A DNA stretch of 41,913 nucleotides, from contig CANIVU010000083.1 of assembly GCA_947470805.1 (NCBI GenBank), positions 1 to 41,913 on the forward strand. The letters run 5' to 3'. Origin of the DNA: Acidobacteriota bacterium (GTDB lineage Bacteria; Acidobacteriota; Terriglobia; Bryobacterales; Bryobacteraceae). Within the stretch, counting starts at the first letter, position 1; each line of letters opens with the position of its first letter. Positions 8,474-19,499 of the stretch are shown one piece after another. Position numbers and translations under genes: made by a program. A model generated the notes under the pieces. The model was not told where the DNA came from. It made no database searches and saw nothing but the letters and a program-made list of their open reading frames with translations.

Positions 8474-10141
8474 ATGAAGAACTGGAAGTTGGGAACACGA
8501 ATCGCCGCCGGATTTTGCGCGGTGACGCTGGTGGCGATCGCGCTGGGCGTGGTTGCGTACCTGGAGATGTATTCGATTGGCGAGAGCGCGCATCGGATTG
8601 CGACCGAGACCATCCCCGGGCAGTATCAACTGGGACAACTGCAGGACAGCGCGCAGCAGACATATAGCCAGCTGCTGCAGCACACCTATGCGAAAGACGA
8701 CGCCGACAGGACACGAGTGGAAGACGAGATCCGTACGAGCCGGGGCGTGATCGGGAAGATATTCACGGATTACGAGAAGCTGATTGCGTCGGAAAAAGAG
8801 CGGGCCGCGTTCGACAAGACGAAGGCGGCGCGGGGGGCGTTTGTGACGAAGTTTGACGCCGTGATGGCGCTGAATGGCGCGGGGAAAACGAAGGACTCGA
8901 TTGAGGCGATCCACCGGGAGGTCCGGCCACTTTTCGCCAAATACATGGAGGTGGTGGACGAACTGGTGGGGGTGAACAAAGCCGGCGGCGATGCGATGGG
9001 CGAGGCGATTCTGGGCTCGGTGAGCTCGGGGAAAATGGCGGTGGTGATTGCGTTGCTGATCGCCATATTCTCAGCGGTCGGCATTGCGTTCTATGTGACG
9101 CGGACGATTACGGTGCCGCTGGCGGAGACCGTGGATCTGGTGAACAAGGTGGCCGAGGGCGACCTGACGTCGCAGGGAACCAACGTTTCGGGCGATGAGC
9201 TGGGGCAGATGATGACGTCGATGAACCGGATGATCGAGAACCTGCGGAAGACGGTGGGCGAGGTGTCGGCGGCATCGGACAACGTGGCGTCGGGCAGCCA
9301 GCAGATGAGCGCGACGGCGCAGCAGTTGGCACAGGGCGCGACCGAGCAGTCGGCGGCGGCCGAGGAGAGCACGTCATCGATGGAAGAGATGGCGGCGAGC
9401 ATTCAGCAGAATGCCGATAACGCCAAGCAGACCGATAAGATCGCCTCGCAAGCGGCCGAGGACGCCCGCAGCGGTGGCGAGGCGGTGGAGAAGACCGTCC
9501 TGGCGATGAAAGAGATTGCCGAGAAGATCAGCATTATTGAAGAGATCGCCCGAAAGACCGACCTGCTGGCGCTGAACGCGGCGGTGGAGGCGGCGCGCGC
9601 CGGGGAGCACGGCAAGGGCTTCGCGGTTGTGGCGAGCGAGGTACGGAAGCTGGCCGAACGCAGCCAGACGGCGGCGGCGGAGATCAACCGGCTGACGACC
9701 GAGGGCGTGGGCGTGGCCGAGGGCGCCGGGAAGTTGCTGGCCAAGTTGGTGCCGGATATCCGGAAGACGGCCGAGTTGGTACAAGAGATAGCCGCGGCGA
9801 GCGCGGAGCAGAACACGGGCGCCACACAGGCGCACAAAGGGATACAGCAGCTGGACCAGATCATCCAACAGAATGCATCGGCCAGCGAACAGATGGCGGC
9901 CACTTCGGAGGAGCTGTCGAGCCAGGCGGAGGTTTTGCAGACGACGATTTCATTCTTCAAAGTCTCCGCACATGGCTCGCAGTCGATGGCGGCCACGCGG
10001 CCGGCGGCGGCAAAGTCCAAACCGGCGACGCACTCGCTGGCAAAGCTTGCCGGAGCCGTGCGGCCGGCGGGCAAGCGGATTGACCTGGGCATGAAGGCGC
10101 CGGCGGCCGATGCCCGGGACGACGAATTTGTCCGCAACTAG
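8474..10141 (+). CDS. Membrane-bound methyl-accepting chemotaxis protein
   Basis: This 555-residue receptor has TM1 at about residues 10-31, a periplasmic four-helix-bundle-like sensor at about 33-187, TM2 at 188-208, HAMP at 210-262 and a long cytoplasmic coiled coil. The signalling tip is canonical ([38 protein letters not shown]). Gln/Glu pairs in [19 protein letters not shown] are likely methylation sites for CheR. The C-terminus ends DDEFVRN and lacks an NWETF-type tether. GAGAGG precedes the ATG. The ligand is unknown. Together with cheA, cheW, cheR and cheB it makes a self-contained array. Confidence 0.95.
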   Translation: MKNWKLGTRIAAGFCAVTLVAIALGVVAYLEMYSIGESAHRIATETIPGQYQLGQLQDSAQQTYSQLLQHTYAKDDADRTRVEDEIRTSRGVIGKIFTDYEKLIASEKERAAFDKTKAARGAFVTKFDAVMALNGAGKTKDSIEAIHREVRPLFAKYMEVVDELVGVNKAGGDAMGEAILGSVSSGKMAVVIALLIAIFSAVGIAFYVTRTITVPLAETVDLVNKVAEGDLTSQGTNVSGDELGQMMTSMNRMIENLRKTVGEVSAASDNVASGSQQMSATAQQLAQGATEQSAAAEESTSSMEEMAASIQQNADNAKQTDKIASQAAEDARSGGEAVEKTVLAMKEIAEKISIIEEIARKTDLLALNAAVEAARAGEHGKGFAVVASEVRKLAERSQTAAAEINRLTTEGVGVAEGAGKLLAKLVPDIRKTAELVQEIAAASAEQNTGATQAHKGIQQLDQIIQQNASASEQMAATSEELSSQAEVLQTTISFFKVSAHGSQSMAATRPAAAKSKPATHSLAKLAGAVRPAGKRIDLGMKAPAADARDDEFVRN

Positions 10142-10155
10142 AACGGAGGACGATC

Positions 10156-10662
10156 ATGACAACTGCAATCACAGAGACGGCGCAGTACATGACGTTCAAG
10201 CTGGGCGACGAGCTATTCGCAATTAATGTCGCCCAGGTGCGGGAAGTGTTGGAAGTGTCGCAGATCACGCGGATTCCGACGGCCCCGGAGTATATGCGGG
10301 GCGTGGTGAATGTCCGCGGGAAGGCGATTCCGGTGGTGGACCTGCGGCTGAAGTTCGGGCTGCCGAAGGGACAGGCGACGGTTCACACGCGGATCGTGGT
10401 GATCGAACTGGAGATGGACGGCGAGGTGACCGTCGTTGGGGGCGTGGCCGATAGCGTGCATGAGGTGATCGAGCTCGAGCCTTCGCACATCAACCCGCCG
10501 CCGACGATTGCCAGCCGGTGGAGAACCGACCTGATCCGCGGCATGGGCCGGCGGGGCGAGGACTTCATCATCATCCTGGACATCAACGCGATCTTCTCTT
10601 CGGACGCGCTGGCACTGGTGAAGCAGAGTAGTTTTTCGGCGGAGGAGGTTGCCGTCAGCTAA
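10156..10662 (+). CDS. cheW: Chemotaxis coupling protein CheW
   Basis: This 168-residue protein is a single CheW domain: QYMTFKLGDELFAINVAQVREVLE, then YMRGVVNVRGKAIPVVDLRLKFGL, and DSVHEVIEL later. It links chemoreceptors to CheA. A strong Shine-Dalgarno sequence (GGAGGA) precedes the ATG. Its stop codon overlaps the start of cheR (TAATG), so the two are translationally coupled. Confidence 0.96.
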   Translation: MTTAITETAQYMTFKLGDELFAINVAQVREVLEVSQITRIPTAPEYMRGVVNVRGKAIPVVDLRLKFGLPKGQATVHTRIVVIELEMDGEVTVVGGVADSVHEVIELEPSHINPPPTIASRWRTDLIRGMGRRGEDFIIILDINAIFSSDALALVKQSSFSAEEVAVS

Positions 10663-11465
10663 TGCTGGAAACAGCCGACTGGAGCGAGCAGGATCTGGCG
10701 GAGTTCTCGCGGTGTGTGCGCGCGGAGTTGGGAATCAAGATGCCCGCTTCGAAGTCGCTGATGCTGCAGAGCCGGATCCTGCGACGCCTCCGGCAGTTGA
10801 ATATCGAGAGTCTGGATGAGTACCGGGAGCGGCTCTTTCACTCGGCGTATTCGGAGGAGGAACGGACTCACTTCCTGGATATTGTGACGACGAATCACAC
10901 GTCGTTCTTTCGTGAGCCGCAGCATCTGGAGCATTTGAAACGGCAGGCGAGGCAGGCGCGCGGAGTGGTAACGGTTTGGAGCGCGGGGTGTTCGAGCGGG
11001 GAGGAGCCGTATACGATCGCGATGGTGCTGGCGGAGATGGACGTGGAGTTTGTGGTGCTGGCGACGGATGTTTCGACGGCGATGGTGAAGCAGGCGGCTG
11101 AGGGGATTTACGAGCAGGACCGGGTACTGTCGGTTCCGCCGGAGTTGCGGAAGAAGTATTTCCTGCGGAGCAAAGACGCGCGGCAGACGCTGGTGCGGGT
11201 GGTGCCGGAGTTACGGGAGCGGGTACGGTTTCACCATTTGAACTTCATGGACGATGACTATGGCGTGGCCGACCGGATGGATGTGATCTTCTTCCGGAAC
11301 GTCATGATCTACTTCGACAAGCCGACGCAGGAGCGGGTGGTGAATCGGCTATGCCGCCATTTGAAACCGAAGGGACTGTTGTTTACGGGCCATTCGGAAT
11401 CGCTGGCGGGGTTGGCGGTGCCGCTCGATATGACGGCGCCGGCGGTGTACCGGAGGACAGAGTAA
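10662..11465 (+). CDS. cheR: Chemoreceptor glutamate methyltransferase CheR
   Basis: This 267-residue protein has the N-terminal helical CheR domain and the S-adenosylmethionine-binding domain. Diagnostic motifs are [31 protein letters not shown] (the SAM loop), [10 protein letters not shown] and [16 protein letters not shown]. It methylates glutamates of the receptors for adaptation. It starts within the cheW stop codon and ends by overlapping the ATG of cheB (TAATG). Confidence 0.96.
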   Translation: MLETADWSEQDLAEFSRCVRAELGIKMPASKSLMLQSRILRRLRQLNIESLDEYRERLFHSAYSEEERTHFLDIVTTNHTSFFREPQHLEHLKRQARQARGVVTVWSAGCSSGEEPYTIAMVLAEMDVEFVVLATDVSTAMVKQAAEGIYEQDRVLSVPPELRKKYFLRSKDARQTLVRVVPELRERVRFHHLNFMDDDYGVADRMDVIFFRNVMIYFDKPTQERVVNRLCRHLKPKGLLFTGHSESLAGLAVPLDMTAPAVYRRTE

Positions 11466-12532
11466 TGGCGCGAATTCAGGTATTGATCGTGGACGATTCG
11501 GCTAGCGTACGCCAGGCGTTGCGACAGGTGCTGGAGGGGGATCCGGAGTTGGAGGTGATCGGGGCGGCGTCCGATCCGTTCGTGGCGGTGGAGATGATTG
11601 CGCGGCAGAAGCCGGATGTGATCACGCTCGACATCGAGATGCCGCGGATGGATGGGCTGACGTTTTTGGAAAAGCTGATGGAGCAGGAGCCGATTCCGGT
11701 TGTGGTGTGTTCATCGCTGGCCGAGAACGGCTCGCAGACGGCACTGGCGGCGCTCGATCTGGGCGCGCGGGAGATCATCACGAAACCGAAGTTGCAGACG
11801 CGGGCGTTTTTTGAAGAGTCGCGGATTCTGATTTGCGATGCGGTGAAGAGCGCCTACCATGCGGGGGCGGGGCGAACACGGGTGCGGCCGTTGACGGTGA
11901 CGCCGAAGCAAAATGCGGACGTGATTTTGGAGAGGCCGGGGTCGCAGGCGATGATCGCGACGACCGAGCGAGTGGTGGTGGTTGGCGCTTCGACGGGCGG
12001 GACGGAGGCGCTGCGCGAACTGTTGGAATCGATGCCGGGGGATTCGCCGGGGATGGTGATTGTGCAACATATGCCGGAGAAGTTCACGGCGAGCTTCGCG
12101 GCGCGGCTGAACAGTATCTGCGAAGTGACAGTGAAGGAGGCGGCGACGAATGACTCGGTGATTCGCGGGCAGGTGTTGATCGCGCCGGGGAATCATCATT
12201 TGCTGCTGAAACGGAGCGGGGCGCGGTACTTCGTGGAGGTGAAAGACGGGCCGCTGGTGAGCCGGCACCGGCCGAGCGTGGACGTGCTGTTCCGGTCGGC
12301 GGCGCGGTATGCGGGGCGGAACGCGGTGGGGGTAATTCTGACTGGGATGGGGGACGACGGAGCGAAGGGGATGTTGGAGATGAAGCAGAGCGGGGCGTAT
12401 AACATTGCGCAGGACGAGGCGAGTTGCGTAGTGTTCGGGATGCCGGCAGAGGCGATCCGGGCGGGCGGGGTGGACCGGGTGTTGCCGCTGTCGCGGATTG
12501 GGGAAGAGATCGGGCGATTGGGCCGGTATTGA
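11465..12532 (+). CDS. cheB: Chemotaxis methylesterase/response regulator CheB
   Basis: This 355-residue protein joins an N-terminal receiver domain (acidic pair D10-D11; phospho-Asp D56 in [11 protein letters not shown]) to a C-terminal methylesterase with catalytic S176 (VVGASTGGT), H202 ([10 protein letters not shown]) and D298 ([12 protein letters not shown]). It removes methyl groups from receptors when phosphorylated by CheA. The start at 11465, overlapping the cheR stop, is chosen over an upstream in-frame ATG at 11351 because the receiver domain begins exactly here. It is the last gene of the operon; no clear terminator follows. Confidence 0.96.
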   Translation: MARIQVLIVDDSASVRQALRQVLEGDPELEVIGAASDPFVAVEMIARQKPDVITLDIEMPRMDGLTFLEKLMEQEPIPVVVCSSLAENGSQTALAALDLGAREIITKPKLQTRAFFEESRILICDAVKSAYHAGAGRTRVRPLTVTPKQNADVILERPGSQAMIATTERVVVVGASTGGTEALRELLESMPGDSPGMVIVQHMPEKFTASFAARLNSICEVTVKEAATNDSVIRGQVLIAPGNHHLLLKRSGARYFVEVKDGPLVSRHRPSVDVLFRSAARYAGRNAVGVILTGMGDDGAKGMLEMKQSGAYNIAQDEASCVVFGMPAEAIRAGGVDRVLPLSRIGEEIGRLGRY

Positions 12533-12814
12533 CCGCGGCGGGAGTCTAGAGAGACGGTAATTCGGGCATAATGGACACTGGGGCGTGCGGCATATATTCG
12601 GGGAAGAACTGCGTGAGGGCAGCGGGCGAATGCACCGCAGCCGATGAGACCGCACCCGATTCCGGAAAAACGGCAGGGCCAGCGCGGCGCTCACGTCGTT
12701 GATGTTGTGCGGCCGGAGGAACGCCGGTTCATAGGACCGAAGCGGATTTACGACGAACGCGGCACTGCAAATGGGGGCCACGTGGTTCGACGGCGCTTGG
12801 TCGCGGAGATCGGA
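12533..12814. other. Intergenic region between convergent cheB and beta-helix gene
   Basis: This 282-bp stretch lies between two convergent genes. Open frames here are extensions of shadows of the neighbouring genes. A CATAAT box (about 12570) is the only promoter-like word, and no RNA gene, strong terminator or repeat was recognised. Confidence 0.5.
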
Positions 12815-14737
12815 TTATTTTGCCGAGCGGGGGCCGATCTCTTTGAACGGGATGGGCGTGTGGGGCGCGGATTCGGGAATGACATAGGAACCGGTTGCGG
12901 GGTCGAAGCCGGTGATGTCGGTAAGGGTTGTGTTCTCCGCTACTGCGGTGACGTAGGGGCGCGCGGGCTGGCGGATGGAGATGCCGTCTCCAAAGATAAG
13001 ATTGCGGCGGATGTAGTTCCCCTCGGGCGGGACGCCATCGTTTTTCGCGAGGTAGGGTAGGATGTCGCGGAGGTCCGGGTAGCGCGTCAGGAACGGCCCC
13101 GGGGCGAGCACCTTGGGCTTCATCGTGTCGTAGACCATGTTGTGCCACACGGGCTTGGGATCGATGCAGCGGGCATCGACGTGGACGGCCGGACTGGCGG
13201 AGATGAAGACATTGTTCTGGATGATGTTGTCACGGCCGCCGCCGATGAAGGCGCCATACTTCACCTTGTAGAAGATGTTGCCGAAGACGTTGATGCCGCT
13301 GGCGCAATCGTCCAGATACACGGCCATGGAGCCGAGGCCGACGCCGCCGAGTTCGTGGATGTAATTGAAGCGAATGAAGGTGCCGCGTTCCGTGTAGTCT
13401 CGGCCGACGTAGATGGCGCCGACATCGCCGGTTTCGAGGGCGAGGTGGTGGATGTTGTTGTACTGGATGAGATGGTTGTTGCCGGTGATGATGATGCCGG
13501 CATGGGGGGCGTCGTGAATGTGGTTGTGGGCGATGTGGTTGCCGACGCCGTTGATCTTGACGGCGGGGTTGTAGGTGCGGACCCACTGACCCATGTGGTG
13601 GATGTCGCAGTCCGCGACGCGGTGGTTGGCGGAGGCGAGAGTGGTGCGGTCGCCGCCGGTGATTTCGACGGCGCTATCGCCGATGTAGGAGAGTTCGGAG
13701 CGGAGGACGCTGTGCTCCTTGCCGCCGTTGACGATGACGGCGGAGTTGCCGACGTTGCGGATATTCGCGTTGGTGATGGTGACGGCGCTGCCGCCCTCCA
13801 CTTCAATGGCGGTGCCGCGCGTGGCTTCGATGGTGAAGCCATCGAGCGTGAGGCGGTTGGCGTTGCGGATGCGGAAGATGGGGGTGTCGAGCTGGGAGAG
13901 GAAGACTTCTGCGCTGGCTGGGTCCGACGGGGGCCAGAAGTAGACGCGATTGGCTTTCGCGTCGAGATAGTATTCGCCGGGCTTGTCCAGTTCTTCGAGA
14001 ACGTTCAGAAAATAATAGCGCTGGCCTTTGCGAAAGCCGTAGAGGCCGTGGGGTTCGGCGGTGGTTAACTCGCGAGTCTTCGGGTCAAGTTTGACGACGC
14101 GTTCGTAGCTATCGGCCCAGTCCCAGGACCAGTAGCCGTGGACCCAGATGTTGGCGTCGGGAGCCCAGGAGGCGGGGCGGTCCCCTTCGAAGCGGAAGCC
14201 GAAGGGGAGGCGGCCGAGGGGCTTGCCGTGGCCATCGTCGGGGGCTTCGGTATCAAGTGATTCGGCAATGCGGGCGAAGTCATCATTGGGCCAGCGGGCG
14301 ACGGTCATGCGCGCGCCCTGGAAGAAAAGTTCCGAATGGGCAGGCAGGTGGGCACGGCCGAAGCCGCGGGCCTGGAAGGCGCCGAGGTTCGCGACATCGT
14401 GCACCAACACTTTGGAGCGCGCTTCAGGAGAGAGGCGTTTCAACACTTCCGTGTCCTGCACGGGGCGCCACTGCGCGAGACGGACGCCGCCAATCCAGCG
14501 CACGCCGGGGGCGGCGCGGTAGACGGTTCCGGCGGGTTCGCGAGCGTCGAGTTCGACGGTGTGATCGACCAGATAATCGCCGGGTTGGAGAGTGATGGTC
14601 CCGGCCTTGCGGGACTGGCGAACCTGATCGCGAGCCTGCTCAAACGCCTTCACTCCACCCGAGGGCGAAACGGTGATGGCGGCGGACAAAAGAAGTACAG
14701 ACAGCATGGATATAGCCATGATACGATTTGGCCGCAT
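12815..14737 (-). CDS. Secreted right-handed parallel beta-helix protein
   Basis: This 640-residue protein has a likely signal peptide (MRPNRIMAISMLSVLLLSAAITV). A central and C-terminal parallel beta-helix follows, seen as repeated Asn/Ile/His-rich coils: RLTLDGFTIEAT, VTITNANIRNVGNSAVIVNGG, NHIAHNHIHDAPHAGIIITGN, NHLIQYNNIHHL, NIIQNNVFIS. This fold is typical of polysaccharide lyases and glycosidases that act outside the cytoplasm; the substrate is unknown. The start at 14737 gives an n-region with two Arg; ATGs at 14719 and 14707 are alternatives. The first start codon shares bases with that of the divergent gene at 14736. Confidence 0.85.
   Translation of the reverse strand: MRPNRIMAISMLSVLLLSAAITVSPSGGVKAFEQARDQVRQSRKAGTITLQPGDYLVDHTVELDAREPAGTVYRAAPGVRWIGGVRLAQWRPVQDTEVLKRLSPEARSKVLVHDVANLGAFQARGFGRAHLPAHSELFFQGARMTVARWPNDDFARIAESLDTEAPDDGHGKPLGRLPFGFRFEGDRPASWAPDANIWVHGYWSWDWADSYERVVKLDPKTRELTTAEPHGLYGFRKGQRYYFLNVLEELDKPGEYYLDAKANRVYFWPPSDPASAEVFLSQLDTPIFRIRNANRLTLDGFTIEATRGTAIEVEGGSAVTITNANIRNVGNSAVIVNGGKEHSVLRSELSYIGDSAVEITGGDRTTLASANHRVADCDIHHMGQWVRTYNPAVKINGVGNHIAHNHIHDAPHAGIIITGNNHLIQYNNIHHLALETGDVGAIYVGRDYTERGTFIRFNYIHELGGVGLGSMAVYLDDCASGINVFGNIFYKVKYGAFIGGGRDNIIQNNVFISASPAVHVDARCIDPKPVWHNMVYDTMKPKVLAPGPFLTRYPDLRDILPYLAKNDGVPPEGNYIRRNLIFGDGISIRQPARPYVTAVAENTTLTDITGFDPATGSYVIPESAPHTPIPFKEIGPRSAK
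14719..14727 (+). promoter_or_regulatory. Extended -10-like element before the enolase-superfamily gene
   Basis: TGATACGAT fits TGn-TAnnnT and is followed by eight bases and the ATG at 14736. If used, the transcript would start at or next to the start codon. It lies inside the coding sequence of the divergent beta-helix gene. Confidence 0.35.
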
Positions 14738-15947
14738 GCTTCTTACGCGCCGCGATCTCTTGAAGACACTTCCCCTGTTCCCTGCCCTGGCCCGTGCCGC
14801 GGCTCCGATTCAGGGGAAGGTGAAAATCACTGCCATCAAAGCGATGGCGTTGCAGAATATTGCGGGGAATTGCCTGATCCGGATCGATACCGACGCGGGG
14901 ATTTCGGGGTATGGCGAGGCTGGCGCGACGGGGCCGATGGCGCGGGCGCGGATTGCGACGATGGAGTCGAAGTTGATTGGCAAAGACCCGTTGTCGATCG
15001 AGGTCCATTTTCATGAGCTGACGACGCTGATGCATACATATATGGCGCATATTCCGACGATCAGCGGGATCGATATGGCGCTGTGGGACCTGGCCGGGAA
15101 ACTGTTGGGCAAGCCGGTGAACGTGCTGCTGGGCGGGCCATTCCGGGAGGCGATTCCGATGTATTCGCACGGGATCGGGCTGAACATGTTGGACAAGGGA
15201 TCGTGCAAGGAGTGGGCGGCGCGGATCAAGTCGGCTTCGGAGGGGTTTAATACGTTTAAGATCGGCATCGATTCGACGCTGGGGGTGCCTTCGGCGCGGT
15301 ATGCGACGACGTTGACGAGCCAGCAACTGCGCAATGTGGCGCGGGCGTATATGAATGTTCGCGAGGCAGTGGGCGACGATATCGACATTGCCGTGCACTG
15401 CCACAATGAGCCGGACACGCCGAGCGCGATTGCGATTGCGAAGGCGGTGGAGGCGATGAATCCGTTGTTCCTGGAAGACCCGATCAACGTGCCGCATCAC
15501 GAGGGGTGGATGGCGTTGAAGCGGGCGACGAGGATCCCGATTCTGACGGGCGAGAAGCTGGAGATGGTGCGCGGGTTCAAGCCGTTTATCGACGCGCAGT
15601 CGTGCGACATTATTCATCCGGATCTGGCGTTTTGCGGCGGTTTCACGGGGGCGCGGAAGATTGCCGATTATGCGTATCAGACGCGGACGCCGGTGGCGCT
15701 GCATAATGTGGGGTCGATTGTGCTGACGTATGCGAGCGCGCACTTTGGCAGCGCGATTCACAACTTCTATCGCAGCGAGAGCGCACTGGGGCGCGCGACG
15801 CGACACGTGGAGAAGATGGTGAAGGGCAATCCGCCGATTGTGAAGAACAGCCAGTTGACGGTGCCCACGGCGCCCGGATTGGGGCTGGATTTCGACTTCG
15901 ATTATTTGAAGAGCCAGTTGGTGCCGGGCGAGCCGTGGTGGGGGTAA
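14736..15947 (+). CDS. Tat-exported mandelate racemase/muconate lactonizing-type enzyme (enolase superfamily)
   Basis: This 403-residue protein starts with a twin-arginine signal (MLLTRRDLLKTLPLFPALARAAA). The rest is an enolase-superfamily barrel close to galactonate dehydratase-type enzymes: GYGEAG, GIDMALWDLAGKLLGKPVNVLLGG, FKIGID, metal ligands E247 (LFLEDPIN) and E273 (LTGEKLEM), and a His-Asp dyad from D296 (IIHPDL) and H323 (PVALHN). The first metal ligand, normally Asp, appears to be H221 (AVHCHNE). A sugar-acid dehydratase or epimerase in the periplasm is plausible. The start at 14736 begins the Tat signal and lies 8 nt after a TGATACGAT extended -10; ATGs at 14718 and 14706 are possible but poorer. 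Confidence 0.85.
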   Translation: MLLTRRDLLKTLPLFPALARAAAPIQGKVKITAIKAMALQNIAGNCLIRIDTDAGISGYGEAGATGPMARARIATMESKLIGKDPLSIEVHFHELTTLMHTYMAHIPTISGIDMALWDLAGKLLGKPVNVLLGGPFREAIPMYSHGIGLNMLDKGSCKEWAARIKSASEGFNTFKIGIDSTLGVPSARYATTLTSQQLRNVARAYMNVREAVGDDIDIAVHCHNEPDTPSAIAIAKAVEAMNPLFLEDPINVPHHEGWMALKRATRIPILTGEKLEMVRGFKPFIDAQSCDIIHPDLAFCGGFTGARKIADYAYQTRTPVALHNVGSIVLTYASAHFGSAIHNFYRSESALGRATRHVEKMVKGNPPIVKNSQLTVPTAPGLGLDFDFDYLKSQLVPGEPWWG

Positions 15948-15963
15948 TCCGATTTCCCCCTCC

Positions 15964-15998
15964 GACAATTCCTGGGTGACAGTCACTTAGGAATTGTC
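15964..15998. repeat. Long imperfectly nested palindrome, REP-like
   Basis: GACAATTCCT (15964-15973) and AGGAATTGTC (15989-15998) are perfect 10-bp inverted arms. The 15-nt loop holds a second palindrome, GTGACAGTCAC. The element fills the gap between two convergent genes. There is no T-run, so it resembles a repetitive extragenic palindrome more than a standard terminator. Confidence 0.55.
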
Positions 15999-16002
15999 TG
16001 GG

Positions 16003-16773
16003 TTATTGGATGGGGAGGACGGCCTTGCGGAAGGGTTCGTCGTCGGGGAGCCAGATGGCGTGGCGGCGGAGTTGTTGGATTTCCAGCGTCACGTCGCCGG
16101 TGGTGAAGGCGAGGGCGTGGCCGCCGGACTTGCGGTCGTCGGAGACGAAGTGGAAGTGGTGGCCGACCTGGTTGATGCCGGCGACGAAGGACGGGCTGCG
16201 GATGCCGACGGCGGTTCCGGCGATATTGGCGTAGTTGAAGACGCTTTGGCCGGGAATCAGGTCGGCGAGCGGCGGGTAGGGCAGGACTTGTTTCGCGATG
16301 GCGCGGGTGGTGAGATCGCGGAAGGTGCCGTGGACTTTGATGGCGTAGAAGTGGTTTTTGGTGGGGATGAGGGAATCGATCAGCTCGCCGAGTTGGGCCT
16401 GGGTGACGTTACGCGCGGAGAACTGGACGTCGGCTTTGAACTTGACCAGAACGGCGAAGGGGATCTTGTCCTTATCGGTGGCTTCGGTGAGTTGGCCGTT
16501 GGCACGCATCTGGTAGAAGCGCCCGTCTAGAGCGATCAGTTCGCCATCCAGCCCTTCGTAGGTACCGACGCCGAAATCGCCTTGCTGCTTGAGGTCGGCG
16601 ACGGTGTAGGAGGCGGCGTAAAGGCCGCGGAGCAGGGCGTCGAGCGTGGAGACCTGGAGAATTTGGGGCGGCTGGGCTTCGGGGGCGGGTTGCTTGGACC
16701 GGGCGGCGCGCCAGAGGGATTCGGGGGTTTGGGCGGCGAGGGTGAGGGTGAAAAAGAAGAGGATTGTGCGCAT
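16003..16773 (-). CDS. budA: Alpha-acetolactate decarboxylase with signal peptide
   Basis: This 256-residue protein has a signal peptide (MRTILFFFTLTLAAQ) and the acetolactate decarboxylase pattern: STLDALLRGLYAASYTV, GDFGVGTYEGLDGELIALDGRFYQM, FYAIKVHGTFRDLTTRA, GTAVGIRSPSFVAGINQVGHHFHFVSDDRKSGGHALAF. The H-x-H zinc ligands (HHFHF) and the later GGH are present. The reaction converts acetolactate to acetoin. The signal predicts a periplasmic or secreted enzyme. AGGA lies six bases before the ATG. The gene begins 20 bp beyond the acnA terminator, so it may be transcribed alone or by read-through. Confidence 0.9.
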   Translation of the reverse strand: MRTILFFFTLTLAAQTPESLWRAARSKQPAPEAQPPQILQVSTLDALLRGLYAASYTVADLKQQGDFGVGTYEGLDGELIALDGRFYQMRANGQLTEATDKDKIPFAVLVKFKADVQFSARNVTQAQLGELIDSLIPTKNHFYAIKVHGTFRDLTTRAIAKQVLPYPPLADLIPGQSVFNYANIAGTAVGIRSPSFVAGINQVGHHFHFVSDDRKSGGHALAFTTGDVTLEIQQLRRHAIWLPDDEPFRKAVLPIQ

Positions 16774-16792
16774 GTTTGTTCCTGGGAACGCG

Positions 16793-16822
16793 AAAAGGGC
16801 GCCGATTGCGCGGCGCCCTTTT
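16793..16822 (-). terminator. Rho-independent terminator after acnA
   Basis: AAAAGGGCGCC (16793-16803) and GGCGCCCTTTT (16812-16822) form an 11-bp hairpin with an 8-nt loop. Read on the minus strand, a GC-rich stem ends in TTTT, 20 bp past the acnA stop. The symmetric A/T flanks would also allow termination on the plus strand. Confidence 0.85.
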
Positions 16823-16842
16823 TGTTTGGATTGGTTGTTTGC

Positions 16843-19485
<2,643 letters not shown>

Positions 19486-19499
19486 GAATCCTCTGGATT

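Noticed and set aside
12533-12814. Possible small RNA or decayed gene between cheB and the beta-helix gene
   Set aside because: A CATAAT box is present but no defined hairpin, terminator or protein similarity was found.
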